The notes under the pieces were generated by a model. The model was not told where the DNA came from. It did no database searches and worked only from the letters and a program-made list of their open reading frames with translations. The position numbers and the translations under genes are program-made. Below are positions 33,829-46,300 of a DNA stretch of 59,395 bases, piece by piece. Origin of the DNA: Smittium mucronatum (Eukaryota; Kickxellomycota; Harpellomycetes; Harpellales; Legeriomycetaceae); NCBI GenBank assembly GCA_001953115.1, contig LSSL01007638.1:1-59395 (forward strand). Reading direction: 5' to 3'. How positions within the stretch are numbered: the first letter of the stretch is position 1; the number at the start of each line of letters is the position of its first letter.

Positions 33829-36800
33829 ATGGAGCTTCAATGCTACGAGAGTATCAAATTTTCGTTGAGTCCCGATCCAGAAACTAGAAGAATCGGCGAA
33901 GATTCTCTCAAAAATTTGGAATTAAATCCAGGTATGTTATTGAGCACACCTCCCCTTGTATTAAATTCCAGTTTTTATATTCCAATTTTCGTGAATAATT
34001 CATTTTAGATTTCAGTCAGGCATTAGTTAAAATTGCCCAATCAAATGATATTACCGAAGATATTCGTCAGCTCAGTTTGATTATTTTAAAATCATATGTC
34101 GATGCTAGATGGAATTTGGGTTGTGAAAAATACACTGAAGGTCCTATAGCTTCTCAAATAGTGAGTAGTTTCTCTCCTTTTTTTTTTCTATTTCGTATAC
34201 CGTTTTTCCTGTATTTAAACTTAATTCTATATCTTAGAGCAAGGATTTGGTTAGAAATGTGACTTTTCAATTGTTGTCTGATAATATTTTAAAAATAAGG
34301 AAAGCAGCGGTAAGAATCTACTTCTCTATTATGGATAAAATGTTTTTTAACCCTTTAAAATAGGTTTTTACAACTCATTTTTATAGGCATATGCCTTAAG
34401 CATTATTGCTAGGTACGATTGGCCTGATGAATGGCCAAATCTATTCAATCAGCTATTAGAGCAATTAAAAATGGGAGACCCAAATCAAAAATACTCTTCT
34501 CTTTTAGTCTTCAAAGGTATTTTATTTTTCATTTTTTAGCCGAGGCTACTAATCTTTTTGTCTTTTTATAGAGTTGATTTCTCGCGATTTAAGTACTGAT
34601 CAACTTCTCGAGCTCTCACTATTGCTGTCTGAGCTAAAAAACATTTTTATCACTGATAGCGTATGTTTCAAAACTGTATTTTTTTTTATTTTTACAAAAA
34701 ATTTATATTAATTTTTCTTTATTCTAAAAACAGCTAAGCATTGAATCAAAAACGATCTCGGTTCAAATCCTTGAAGAAGGGATTGAGATTTTAAGCCTTG
34801 TAAACCACAAAGGCTTAAATGTAGATTCATTTAAAATTGAACCTCTCATATTAGAATGGATACAGCTTCTTTTATTAAATATTCGAGAAAAGATCACTGA
34901 CTCCTCAATCGATCTTGTTTCTCTCAAGTACTCTTCGGTGAAGGTGAGTCATTATATACTTAGTTATTACTAGAATTATCGACTTTGATGTGGCTTGCCC
35001 ATTTCTATAATCAAATTATTAAAAATTTATGTTTCATTAAATAAATTTGTAAACTGATTTTCGCTCTATAGGCTCTACATAAAATTTCCATGACTTTCAT
35101 CAAGATTTACAATGATCTTTCAGATTCTATCGTAACTTGTGTGTGGGAAGAAATAAAAGGAGGCTATCATAATTATGAGTCGCAGTACCTCTGTTCTGAT
35201 TCCTATGACCAAAAACAAGATGGATGGGCTGCAAGTTTCACCTTAGATGATGGCTCTGCCATATCTTTTTCCATGTACATTTCCATGCTTTTGGAATACT
35301 TCGAATTTATTTTCAGACAGAAAAACTCAGGGAAAATATTAAATAACAACTCACTAATATCCTCTAGCTCTAATGACTTTTTAACTGAATTGGTATCAGC
35401 CTGTATAGGATACCTTCAAATCTCCCAAGATACTGTGGAATTGTGGACTTCTGATGTTAATCAATTTGTTTTAGAAGAAGAAAGTGCTAGTAATAATTAC
35501 ACAACAAGACTGGCCTCAAGAGATTTAATTCTTTCTCTGGCTAAAAAGTTTCCTTCCGGATTCATCAATTCTATTCAAATTATTTTGGCTCATAAGCTAG
35601 AATTTACAGATGATAAAAATACTAAAACTGGGTTTTATAATGAATCTTTGTTGTTTACTCTCGAACTTATCGGCGATGAAATACTTTTTGTTCTTAAATC
35701 AGGGGAGAATCCAAACCTAGACTTGATAATAAGGAAAACCATTTCTGATATTTTAATCCCAAGTGTCACAACGCCATACAATATTTTTTTGGCAGCACGC
35801 TCTTTCGTATTATCTAGCATTTATTTCAACTTTTTGCCTCCTCAGTCTTTATCCCACATGATTGAATTCGCTATAAATCAATCTCAAATATCCCAAAGCA
35901 ATCCTTCATACTTTGAAATATACTCTCATCCCATAGTCCAACTTTGCTCAATTAAAGCTTGCACCAAGTAAAGCCCTTTAAGTCTTATGTATACTTGAAA
36001 TTATTGATTTTTATAACCCAATTTGCATGAATTTATTTTATATCATTAGATTTTGCAGCTCCGCACCTAAGGATGTCATTAAGAATTATATACCTGAAAT
36101 AATATTCAAATCAGCAAAATTATCACCTAGCCTGGATCAAGATTCTCTGACGATTCCTCTAGAATGTATTCTTGCAGCATTAAAATTAGATCCCTCAGTT
36201 TACTTGGCTGTTGAGCCTATTGTAGGGGAACTTGTACTTGAGTTATGGAAAATTTATTATCTTGACCCAATATTGGAAAGCCTGTTCACCGACATTTTAG
36301 TTAAATTATCATCTACTCCAGAATCATTTGCTTCTGTTTTTAATCGGTTCTCCCCTATCTTACTGTCAACTTTCAATGAAGAAAATGTAGATAGAATTCC
36401 CTCTGCGATCGAAATGATAACTAGTATTATAAAAGGTGGGGGAGCAGGGTCTCTAGCCATTCCAAAGGAATGTGTGGATTCTGTATTCCCTCGTTTGATG
36501 CGAATACTTTTGACATACAAAGACAGTGAAATTGCTCAAAATGGGCAGGAGTGTCTGAAATATTTCGTTCAAAATGGTCTATATCAGATTTCAGAATACA
36601 AAGAAAACGATATTACTGGACTTCAATTATTGTTTGAGTTTATTGAAAGTGTACTAAGCCCAGATAGTAATGAATCTAGTGCTTTGTTTGTTGGTGATTT
36701 AGTTACTAAAATAATATTCAAGAACGCTCAAGGAAACATTGTTAGTGGTGACAATCTAGCTAGGTTGGTTTATCTTGTTTTGAGAAAATTGGCAGTTGCA

Positions 36801-37631
36801 AGGTCAAGTGTTCTAATCTCTAGTCTTCTTCCCCCTATATGCTTGCTGTTTACAAGATCTGCCATCCAGGTAGTGGATTTACTCTATAATATTTCGGTCT
36901 CCGATAGCCAGGGAAAAGATAATAATGGGCTGGGAATATTCCTAAACATCTGGACTGAGAATGCTTTGGACATTCAGGGCGTTTATTTTAATAAAGTATC
37001 TGTTGCTGCCATGATAAACATACTGGTACTAAATGATTCTAGAGTGAATGCCGTCAATGTTAATGATGAAGAAGAGGTTAGTAATGCACCAAGTCATAAA
37101 TTCAACTTGAGAAGTAGAGTAAAAATAGTACCAATCAAATATAAGCAAATACCAGCACCTGTAAAGATGATCAAGCTTCTTATAGAAGAATACTCTTCAA
37201 ATAAACAAGATCAAGATAACGTCAAGGTTTCCATATTAGGGAAAAAGATGAGCAAAAATAGAATGGATGAATCAAATCTAGATGAGAATGACTCCTGGGA
37301 CGAACTCGATGATGATTATGAATCTGATGACCCAGATAATCCTAATGAGGAGTTTGATAATGGAGGGGATGTTTTCACGAGCGATTTGATTGATCAGTTC
37401 GGGGGAGGAAGTGGGATGTTTAAAAAGTTTAATGGCAGCTCTGAATATAGCGATGACGAAGATGAAGAAACAACAAAGGATCCTATATATAACATGGACA
37501 CTTGCAACATGATAAGAGATATGTTTGTTGGTGTAAACAACACCAATCCAGGCTTTTATTCATTAGTGGGGCCATTTTTGACGAAATCAGAAAAGTCTGC
37601 TTTGGAGGGAATTTTGTCTCATACAGCTTAA
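33829..37631 (+). CDS. KAP114: Importin-beta family nuclear import receptor, Kap114/importin-9
   Basis: There are eight exons: 33829-33931, 34009-34160, 34238-34309, 34387-34516, 34572-34660, 34734-34943, 35072-35967 and 36050-37631. The seven introns are 55-128 nt, all GT-AG with frame kept, giving 1077 residues, close to the family's usual length. The N-terminus is an importin-N domain (SPDPETRRIGEDSLKNLE, then IRQLSLIILKSYVDARW). A HEAT-type segment with AYALSIIARYDWPDEWPNLF follows, as in importin-9. The C-terminal part holds the acidic tract typical of this receptor (DENDSWDELDDDYESDD and EYSDDEDEE) before a final helical segment. The family imports TBP and histones H2A-H2B, using Ran-GTP for release; that cargo role is inferred from homology. 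Introns crowd the first 1.2 kb while the last exon is 1.6 kb. The gene converges on HIS7 with 360 bp between stop codons. Confidence 0.88.
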
Positions 37632-37991
37632 ATTTTCTTAATATCCATCTACAGTTACATTTTTATAAATAAAAATTAATCGGTATGTCTAGGTTTACTG
37701 TTGTTTTTCCTTCAAGAATTTTCCAATCTACATATTACTGAATAATAATCTTGTTTATTTATATGATTATATTTGAGAGGTAATCTGGTAAAAGTTGAAC
37801 AATATTGCGCGGGTTTTCTTGAGAAAATTTAAAGTGGGGAGAAAGTTGGGCGGGGTGGAGGAAAGAATTTCGGGAATTTCTTTAAATAAAAAAACCCCCC
37901 AAAATATCGATGAGCCAGATTCTAAATTGATTGTATTTTAAATAATAATAATGATAATAATAAAAGGTATGTTAATATTAGATGTTAACTC
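37632..37991. other. Intergenic region between convergent KAP114 and HIS7
   Basis: This is a shared 3' region. AATAAA-type words follow the KAP114 stop (near 37667), and T/A-rich words lie past the HIS7 stop. A short C8 run is at about 37893-37900. No gene is seen. Confidence 0.5.
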
Positions 37992-39732
37992 TTATACACA
38001 ACGGACTCCAATGTTTTCAGATTTCAGATATTCTTTGACTTCGGATATGGAGACTTCTTTTCGGTGAAATATTCCGGCGGCCAAGACGGCATCGGCGTTT
38101 GCCAAATTGATGGCGTCAGAAAAGTCTGAGGGCTTTCCAGCTCCGCTGCTTGCAATTACGGGGATAGTAACAGAAGATTTGACGAGTTTTATAAGTTCGA
38201 GATCGTAGCCAGAGTTTGTACCATCTTTATCGATACAATTGAGAAGAATCTCTCCAGCACCAAGTTCGGAAACGGCTTTGGAAAGTTGAACAACGTCAAT
38301 ATCTCTGGATTCGCGCCCACCTTTCACCGTACACTGGAACCAACAATAAGATTCATTGTTAGGACCTTTATTGGTGGTGAGGACAGATGTATGAGAAGTT
38401 TCGGAAGGGTCGTTAACGTAGACTCGCTTTGGATCTATTGAGACAACAACGGCCTGAGAACCATATACGGAAGATATCTGTTCAATACTTGAAGAACCAT
38501 CTTTTATTCCCTTGTTTGAAATAAGTTTTTCGGCAGAGTAAACGGCATCACTTCCAATAGATACCTTGTCGGCACCAGCCAAGAAATATGCGTCAGCAAC
38601 CTGAACAGCAGACCAAGATTCGCCAGAGATCTCGTTAGTGATACTTCTAATTCCACCGCCAACAGTCATTGGAACAAAGACGGACTTTGAAGCCTGTCTA
38701 AGAACATCCAACATTGGGGTATCGTTAAGAGGAGTGTTACGGAAACTTGTGATATTAAGAAAGGTAACTTCATCGGCACCCTCTTGGTAGTATCTTTTAG
38801 CGAGCTGGACGGGTTTTCCGAGATTTCGTACTTGGTTGCCTTGAGAAGCTTCTCGGACATCGTATTGATCACCTTTAGTGACAACCAAATCGCCCTGATC
38901 ATTTGTACGGACATCCATGCAGGCAATAACACGAACAGAGGTTCTAGAGGGGATGGGTCTGGGTATTGGGGAGGAGGTTTCGGGGAGGCATGTAAAGTCT
39001 TTAATGAAGAAGTCCAAAAGCTTCAGCCCAGTTTCACCGCTCTTTTCAGGATGGAACTGAGTAGCGAAGATATTTTTTGACCAAACAGAACTAATAAAAG
39101 TCTGATCGCCGTACCTGGTGGCCGTGTTTACAAAATTAAGATTATTTTGAGTTTCAGGATAGGGAACAGCGTATGAATGGACATAGTAATACAAACTATC
39201 AGAATTAATTCCTGTTTTTGACATATCTATGGTGTCAGGAAGGCTTTGCACAATAACAGGGTTATTCCAACCAATGTTGGGAACCGATTTTGAATGGGAG
39301 GAGAACAGTTCAACCCTTCCAGGGAATATACCGAGACCAGGACTATCAGATTCTTCCGAACCTTGGAAAAGAACCTGCATTCCAACACATATTCCAAATA
39401 AGGGTCTACCAGATTGGATATATTTTAAAAGAGGCTCTATCAAGTTTTTTCTTTTCATGGAATCAATGGCATGACCAAAGGAGCCTACTCCAGGGAAAAT
39501 GATTTTCTGGTATTTTGAAATGTGAGATAAAAATATTTAAAATCGAAAAAAATAAAATAAAAGAAAAAAAAACCCTATTGGTATGATTAGATACCTTTGC
39601 TTTATCGAAATCGGCAGAGGAATTTATGAGATTTATTTTGTAACCAAGAGATTCGATAGCATTGAAAACACTTCGGACATTACCGGCACCATAATCGAGC
39701 AGATACAGGCCATCAGAGGGAGATTGCGACAT
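37992..39732 (-). CDS. HIS7: Imidazole glycerol phosphate synthase (fused HisH-HisF)
   Basis: Exon 1 runs 39732-39595 and exon 2 runs 39506-37992. The 88-nt intron is phase 0 (donor GTATCT, acceptor ACCAG), giving 550 residues, almost the same as yeast His7. The enzyme uses glutamine ammonia to close the imidazole ring in histidine synthesis and releases AICAR to purine synthesis. The N-terminal class I glutaminase has LLDYGAGNVRSV, GVGSF (created at the splice junction region), the nucleophile Cys86 in GICVGMQVLF, and the His/Glu pair in QFHPEKSG. The C-terminal cyclase (beta-alpha barrel) starts at about RVIACMDV, whose Asp is catalytic, and carries VVSIDPKRVY with the second Asp. It also has the phosphate-binding glycine motifs VGGGIRS and ASSGAG. 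All key residues are present. A Gcn4-type site and an ATTGGC lie upstream. Confidence 0.95.
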
Positions 39733-39797
39733 TGTATCAAGGAAAAGTGGCTACTGTGTAAGGGTTTGGGAAACTTGAGAAGGATCGAAAGATACGG

Positions 39798-39803
39798 TAT
39801 ATA
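39798..39803 (-). promoter_or_regulatory. TATA-like element of HIS7
   Basis: A palindromic TATATA lies 66 bp upstream of the HIS7 ATG. It is tentative given the AT-rich background. Confidence 0.3.
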
Positions 39804-39920
39804 ACTAAATTAAATGACGATATTATCAGTTAAATAAACCGCAAATTCAGACGCATTTCACGTAAGCGATCATTCTCTTATGACTAATAATTAGCAAGCA
39901 TTTAGAAATCGGTTTTAGTA

Positions 39921-39926
39921 ATTGGC
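39921..39926. promoter_or_regulatory. CCAAT-box-like hexamer upstream of HIS7
   Basis: ATTGGC is located 189 bp upstream of the HIS7 ATG, next to a T10 tract. Confidence 0.3.
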
Positions 39927-40066
39927 TCTTTTTTTTTTTGGACAGCCAAGAGGCTTTGCAATTATGATTTGTGGATTATTAAGATCCATGATTCGCTTTT
40001 GATCCGTCACATTTCACAAGGATTCAATTTTTTCGCTATCATATGGTCGAACATTAGATCCCTTAA

Positions 40067-40073
40067 TGAGTCA
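40067..40073. promoter_or_regulatory. Gcn4-type site (TGAGTCA) upstream of HIS7
   Basis: This is an exact TGA(C/G)TCA palindrome 335 bp upstream of the HIS7 start codon. Gcn4/Cpc1 bZIP factors bind this sequence to induce amino-acid biosynthesis genes, including histidine genes, under starvation. The site and the gene match well; regulation in this organism is inferred. Confidence 0.45.
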
Positions 40074-40399
40074 GCTTTCAATCTGTAAACTTTCTGTCGG
40101 ATTATCTATCTTCAATCCGCCCTCTTCCTCTTGGTGGGTATCTTTGGTTATTATTGAGCCCATAAGGAGACGCATAGCATCCTAATATTAGTGAAAGTGG
40201 GAAATACCATCCATCACTTATTATAAGTATACTTTACTGCCTGATTTTATAAAGTTTTCTGCAATAAAAATAAGTTTTCTTTTAAGTGTTATCATCTGAA
40301 ACGCTTTTCATAAATCAACTAAATATTATTGGTAGTCTCTTAGCACTCAACCAACATCAGCTTATTATAACTGGTTGATGATGACTTTCTTTTCTTTAT

Positions 40400-43300
40400 A
40401 GAGCTTCATTGTGAGGATGGGCGAATAAATATTTGAATTTTTTTTCTTATATTTAATCTATTTAAGTTTGTTTTTGTAAATTCATTTTGATATGAAAAAT
40501 GTTCTCATGTCAAATGAAATAAATAATAAATATTATATTTACTTCATAGTTCGACAACTTTATTAGGGCATTGATAAAATATCAATTAAAGCTTGGCGAT
40601 AAAACCATCTCACCCTGACTGGAATCGTCTTTCATATCGGGCTACCTTCTTGACACATTGGGTGATGTGATACGAACTTGAAGATCGGATAACTAGACTC
40701 TCTCCCCCACATTTTTATATTTATAAATCTAAAAAATATTCAATATTTTTCGGGCTATATTATTTTTAATGGGATTCTTTTTGGGATAAATTAAATTTAT
40801 GTTGATTTTTTGGTTTAAAGCTTTTAACAATTTTTTTTAAAAATATTATTTATTTCTTTTGTTTTTGTATATTTATTTACTCAAATCTGGGCATATAGTA
40901 TATATATATATATATATATACCTAATTTAAAAGTGATAAACAGGAGAAACTTTAAAATTTCAAAAAGTATTAAAATGAAAATACTTTTCCCGATTTGCTA
41001 AATGAAGTTTATTGCTAATGAAAAAAATTATCGGAATTTTTAGTTACTTAAAACCTCTACAAGCAAAGTAACATTAAACAATCTTTGGATTCTGCTTCAT
41101 TTTGGCCTAAAAAGATCGAACCAATATCTATCATTTAGTATTAAAAAACATTGCACCCTTTAAATATAATTGGTGCATAACGTTCGAACACCAGTCACAA
41201 GCCAATATTGAAGTCAATTGCAGTAGGAATACTATGCTATTGGAGCTTCTTTTGGTTTATTTAAGATGAAAATGATGAAAATATCGATATAGATAAAATT
41301 GTGTCTATTTTAAGTTACTCTTCTTTGAAACATGGCTCTATTATGAAAAATCATTTCTTTTTTATATATTATTGCATACTAGCTATGTCAATTTTCTTCC
41401 ATACACACCTAAAATTCATCAAGTTTGTAACTCTTTGTTATAATACGTTTTTGGGATTTCATATTAAAAGTACGTAATCTAAATATTTTTGGTTATAAAA
41501 CATTTTTTTATTGATATTATTTAGGAATCAATCGCTTGAAATTATATATTATCCAACCCCTAGAAAATGGGGTTTTGTTAAGAGTATATGATCCACCAAT
41601 TTAGAATGAATAATGAGGGAAATGTGTGTAAATGCCTGATTATTCTATCTTTGGGTTAATTTGTTTCATAATCTAATTAGGATTACTCCTTTTTAATGGT
41701 TTGTAAAAATATTATCTATAAAAACCATTTATTGATTTATATTATTCTTAAAAAGAAAATGAAAAACAGTAATCATAATTAATTATCAATAATAATCCAA
41801 AGCAGCACTTTTTTAAAAAATGATTAATTTTTCGGTTTTAAATTTTCGCAAATTAATTTCCTAAATATATCTCTAATTTCCTTAATATATAATTACTTTT
41901 TTTGAAAAAAGTTAAACTCAGCAATAAGTGAATATCTATTGTTGAAAAGGATGCATTTTAAGTTGTCTAAAAATTACAATCAAATAATATTTTGTTCTGG
42001 TTTAACTAAATACACTTGGAACTACCTGTTTAAATCTTAAAAAATTTGATTTTCAATTCTTTAAATATCTCATTTAATTAATTTCATTAAAATTTATTTA
42101 AATAGCCTTTTTTTTTATTTTGACGAATTCATTATATTTTTTTCTACGAGGTTAAATGGAGCGAAAAAAATAATGAATAACCATTACTAAGAGTGATTCC
42201 TTGATATAAAACAACTCTGCTTTTTCATTATTAATTTAAAATTAATTTTTTGCATTTTAATCTATACAATGATTTATTGGGTAGAGAATTATTATTTATT
42301 AAATTAGTTTGTTTATAAACTCTTTAAAACCCTAGCATTTATAGGAAAATTATTTTGATTTATTAATTTTATGGAATTTAGATCCAATTATAAAATCAAA
42401 AATTTTATAATTAAACTCATCCTCTTTGTTGAATAATCGTTTATTTTGCTCTTATATCTATTTAATTTATCAAATAGTTTATGTCAACATATTTTAATTT
42501 TATTTATATTAATACTTATTCCAATAGATATAGTAATTTGGGTCTATTTTCTCTGTTTTTTATTCTTGATTTTATGCATATTGCTCTCGGCATACAAAAT
42601 ATTGATTCGCTTTCACGAATCTTTTTTTTTCGTTTTTTTAATACATATATTATTAGCAATATTTTCAGAAGAATAAAAAAAAATAATAAACCTTTGATAG
42701 TTAACGATAAAACAGTTAAAAGCTAATTTTTTTTAAAAAATAATGAAATAGAAAGTTTATATATTATTTATTAGAAAAATAAACATGTTTATTAGTTTTT
42801 TATAATTTCTTTCGATTTTTATTCAATAATCATACTGTTTTCTCTCTTTAGCAGGTAGATTTTTAAATTGTAATTTCATTTTTATTAGAGATGCTTATTT
42901 TTATCATGAAAGAAAAAAAAACTTTGATTTCGAAATAATGTGATTTAAAAATGAAAATAGGATAATGGGTGTATCTAAATTTTATCCTATAAATTGAAAT
43001 TTAGTTGTAGTTTTTACTGAAATTTATACATTTTAAGTAAATTTCCTATAAAAAATTATGTACTTTCTATTTATTTTCATAGTTGATGGGGATTTTGAAA
43101 ATAAATTGGGTATTTATGATTTTATTGGAAAGATTTATTTGTGCCTAGCCTATCATAAAAGAATTAGCAAATCATTAATAATATTATCATATCCATATTG
43201 TGCAAAATAATTTATTCTTTGTATTTCAGCAAATATTTGACGCAAAAATAAACTAAATTTAAATAATAATCAGTTATTTTAGAGCAATATTTTATATTTT

Positions 43301-46300
43301 ATTTTGTTTTTTAAAATTTGAGTAAATCTGAATCTAAATTTACGGATTTAATAATTATAAAATTTTGCGAGGCTAAAATAAAAGTTATTTTTTCAAATGA
43401 ATATATATCTTATTTTCAAAGTTTAAACGGGGGCACGTAAAAGAATTTTTGACTTTGCAATTCCCTGGTATAAATTTACGGTTAAAAAATTGAATATGTT
43501 AAAAATTCAACAGAAAATCAAGCACTGTTTCATCATATAATAGAAAAAATTGATAATATTTATGTGCTAGTATAATTTTATAAGAATCTAATTAAGTTTT
43601 GGGTGAAAATCTTATATCAAATTGCATGATATTTTGTATGAAATTATATTTTTAATAGAAATTTACAATAATTGACACAAAAAAATTCAAATTTCTTAAT
43701 AATAAAAATAAAAATAAAAATATTCATGGTATTTGAAATCGTTAGAATTTTTCATATTTTAATATATTTAATAAAATATATTGTGTAAATTATATTTATA
43801 TTTTTGTCCTAAAGAAAAGCGTACCTTTTTTTCTGTAGATAAAAATAAATCTCAACAATTTAATAACACTTTAAATAGCATCAATTTAATTTTTTGATGT
43901 GTAATACTATTTTTAACTTTATATTTGTATTAATTAATTTAAAAATTACCCGAGTTGAATTAATTAATTTCTATATGTTTTAAAACCTCAAATATATTTT
44001 GAAATTTTTATTTATTTTATTGAGTAATATAGAAAGATAAAAAAATTTATAGTTTTAATAATTTTTTAAGATCATGATTTTATTCGAAGTTATTAGATTT
44101 GAAGTTTATTTAAACAAAAATTTATCCTTGAAACGATATATTTAGGTTAATACCAAATAAATTAATAAAAGTTAATGCGTTTTTCATCTATTCAATTTTT
44201 TTCCATTGGATTTTTTTTTTTGATGTCATTAATTATTATACTGGTATTTTTGTTTTCTAAATAATATAAACGATCATATTTATTTTATGCAGTTTTTTTG
44301 GTGTAATATTATAGGCTAGAAATAGTTCATGCAATAAAATTACACATTAAGCGCCAAAATCAAAGAATATGCGTTTAAATTTAAGGACCAACCACATTTT
44401 TTGCAATATATTTCCAAATGAATTACAGAAATTACAGAAATAAGCAAAATAAAATTCCATAAAAATATTTTGGAAATCATTGGATGGAATTAAAATTTGA
44501 CTAATTAACAACCAAAAATTAAATTTTAATCACTAACTAAATGATAATGGATTATTAATCAAACAATTCACTATAATTCTTTGCAATTTTAGCTTGAAAA
44601 TAAAAATTTATATAAAGATAAAAAAAAACCAATCTTAGACTAAAATTATTTTGAAATTCAATTAGAGCCTCAAAATAAAATAATCATTATTTCGAAAATA
44701 CTCAAATATAATTTTTCGCATTAAATAACAATGTTGTAAATCCAATTAAGCTACCCGCTCTCATGATAAGCAATTTTTATTTTCTTTTTAAATTAAGAAA
44801 TGCATTACAATGATAAATGTCATATTTAACGATTCCAGATAAAATTTATTTAATGATACAGAAAAAAAAGCATTGAATAAACGCAATAAGAAACGATCAA
44901 GTTTAATTTTAATCTAGCAAAAAAAAACTGATGAATATCAATTGTTAATTGTGAGTTTTATATTGAAAGAAATTATATTTTCATAAAATTAAATTAAATT
45001 TATACTTATAATAGATATTATTTTCATAAAATACGAAGAAGAAGGTGTCAAAGATTATAGAACATGATTTTTTTGATTATGGCGATGATGGAACATGATA
45101 ATAACAAATGGAAAATAACGAACTGGATGGCAATTATGACCATGATTTAAATGATGATAATGAAACATGATTATGATATTGAAAAACTGTTTGATGTAAC
45201 ACGATGATTATGAAAATTATTATTATATATAATTATACAAGTTTAAGATATTTTATGGAACTTTTACGATTTTTATTTTTAATTTAAATAAATTAAATAA
45301 AATTTAGCACTAAAATTAATAAATTGATGTGAGCACATTATTATTATTGTTATTTTAGAATCAATATATTTTTAATTAAAATACATAATTTATTATAAAG
45401 AAGTTATAAATTGGTATTTTTAAATAGTTACGTATCTATAAATTCTGAGTCTTGAGTTTATTCACTTTTTAAAGTATTTCACTTTTTCTTTTTACGCTTA
45501 ATATCAGAACATCGAGAAGCTCTGACCTCCCCAATTTCTCGAGATGAAGTTATATATGAGAGAATTGGCTATTTTTACCGAAATCTCTAGATAAACAGAT
45601 TATTTCCATATGGCTATTGATATCACTCTTATGAACTATGACTTTTGTGAAATCCAGAATTTCATTCATGTGGTTAAAACTTCTAAAAGCCAAAATTTTC
45701 ACAATTATTAGGTCCATTTTGCTTAATGGTTTGTTTTTATAGTAATATAGTATTAATTTGAGCCCTTTTTATTTAAATATATTTTTCTAAATACAATAAA
45801 GTTCTTCGAATTACTGTTCATACTCGTATTTCGGTTTTTTAAATTGGCTAGTGTGGGGTTTTCTTATATCCTCCATCATCTGAATAAATATTATAAGCAG
45901 ATCAACCGATTTTTTTTTTATCCCCATCCAATTTTTTTATTTTATTTTGTAGTATTAAATAAATCTAACGAATTATTTGTGCTTGGAAAAAAATGAAAAT
46001 ATCCTTAGTACCAATTCTCATTGGATAAATAATAATTGCGCTTTAAATATAATATTATAGAGTTTATCTCTGGGAATTAGGAAAAATTTTCTTTGAACAG
46101 ACCCACGCTTTTCTAAAATAGGGTGATATAAATGAGGACCGGATAAAAATCAAATCCTTTTTTATTTCATCCCTGAAAATACAGTTACAGGACTTCAAAA
46201 ATTTCGGCATATTTCTTATGGTATGATCTCAGAAATTTACTATTAAATATTCTGGACTAAATTTTTTTAATGATGAGGTAAAACTTGACTCAGAATCCGA

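Noticed and set aside
41110..41130. GGTTCGATC on the minus strand, tRNA-like
   Set aside because: No A box, anticodon arm or acceptor stem can be drawn around it.
42446..42726. Two overlapping hydrophobic open frames
   Set aside because: They overlap in different frames and their Leu/Ile/Phe content follows from T-rich DNA. No signal or family feature is visible.
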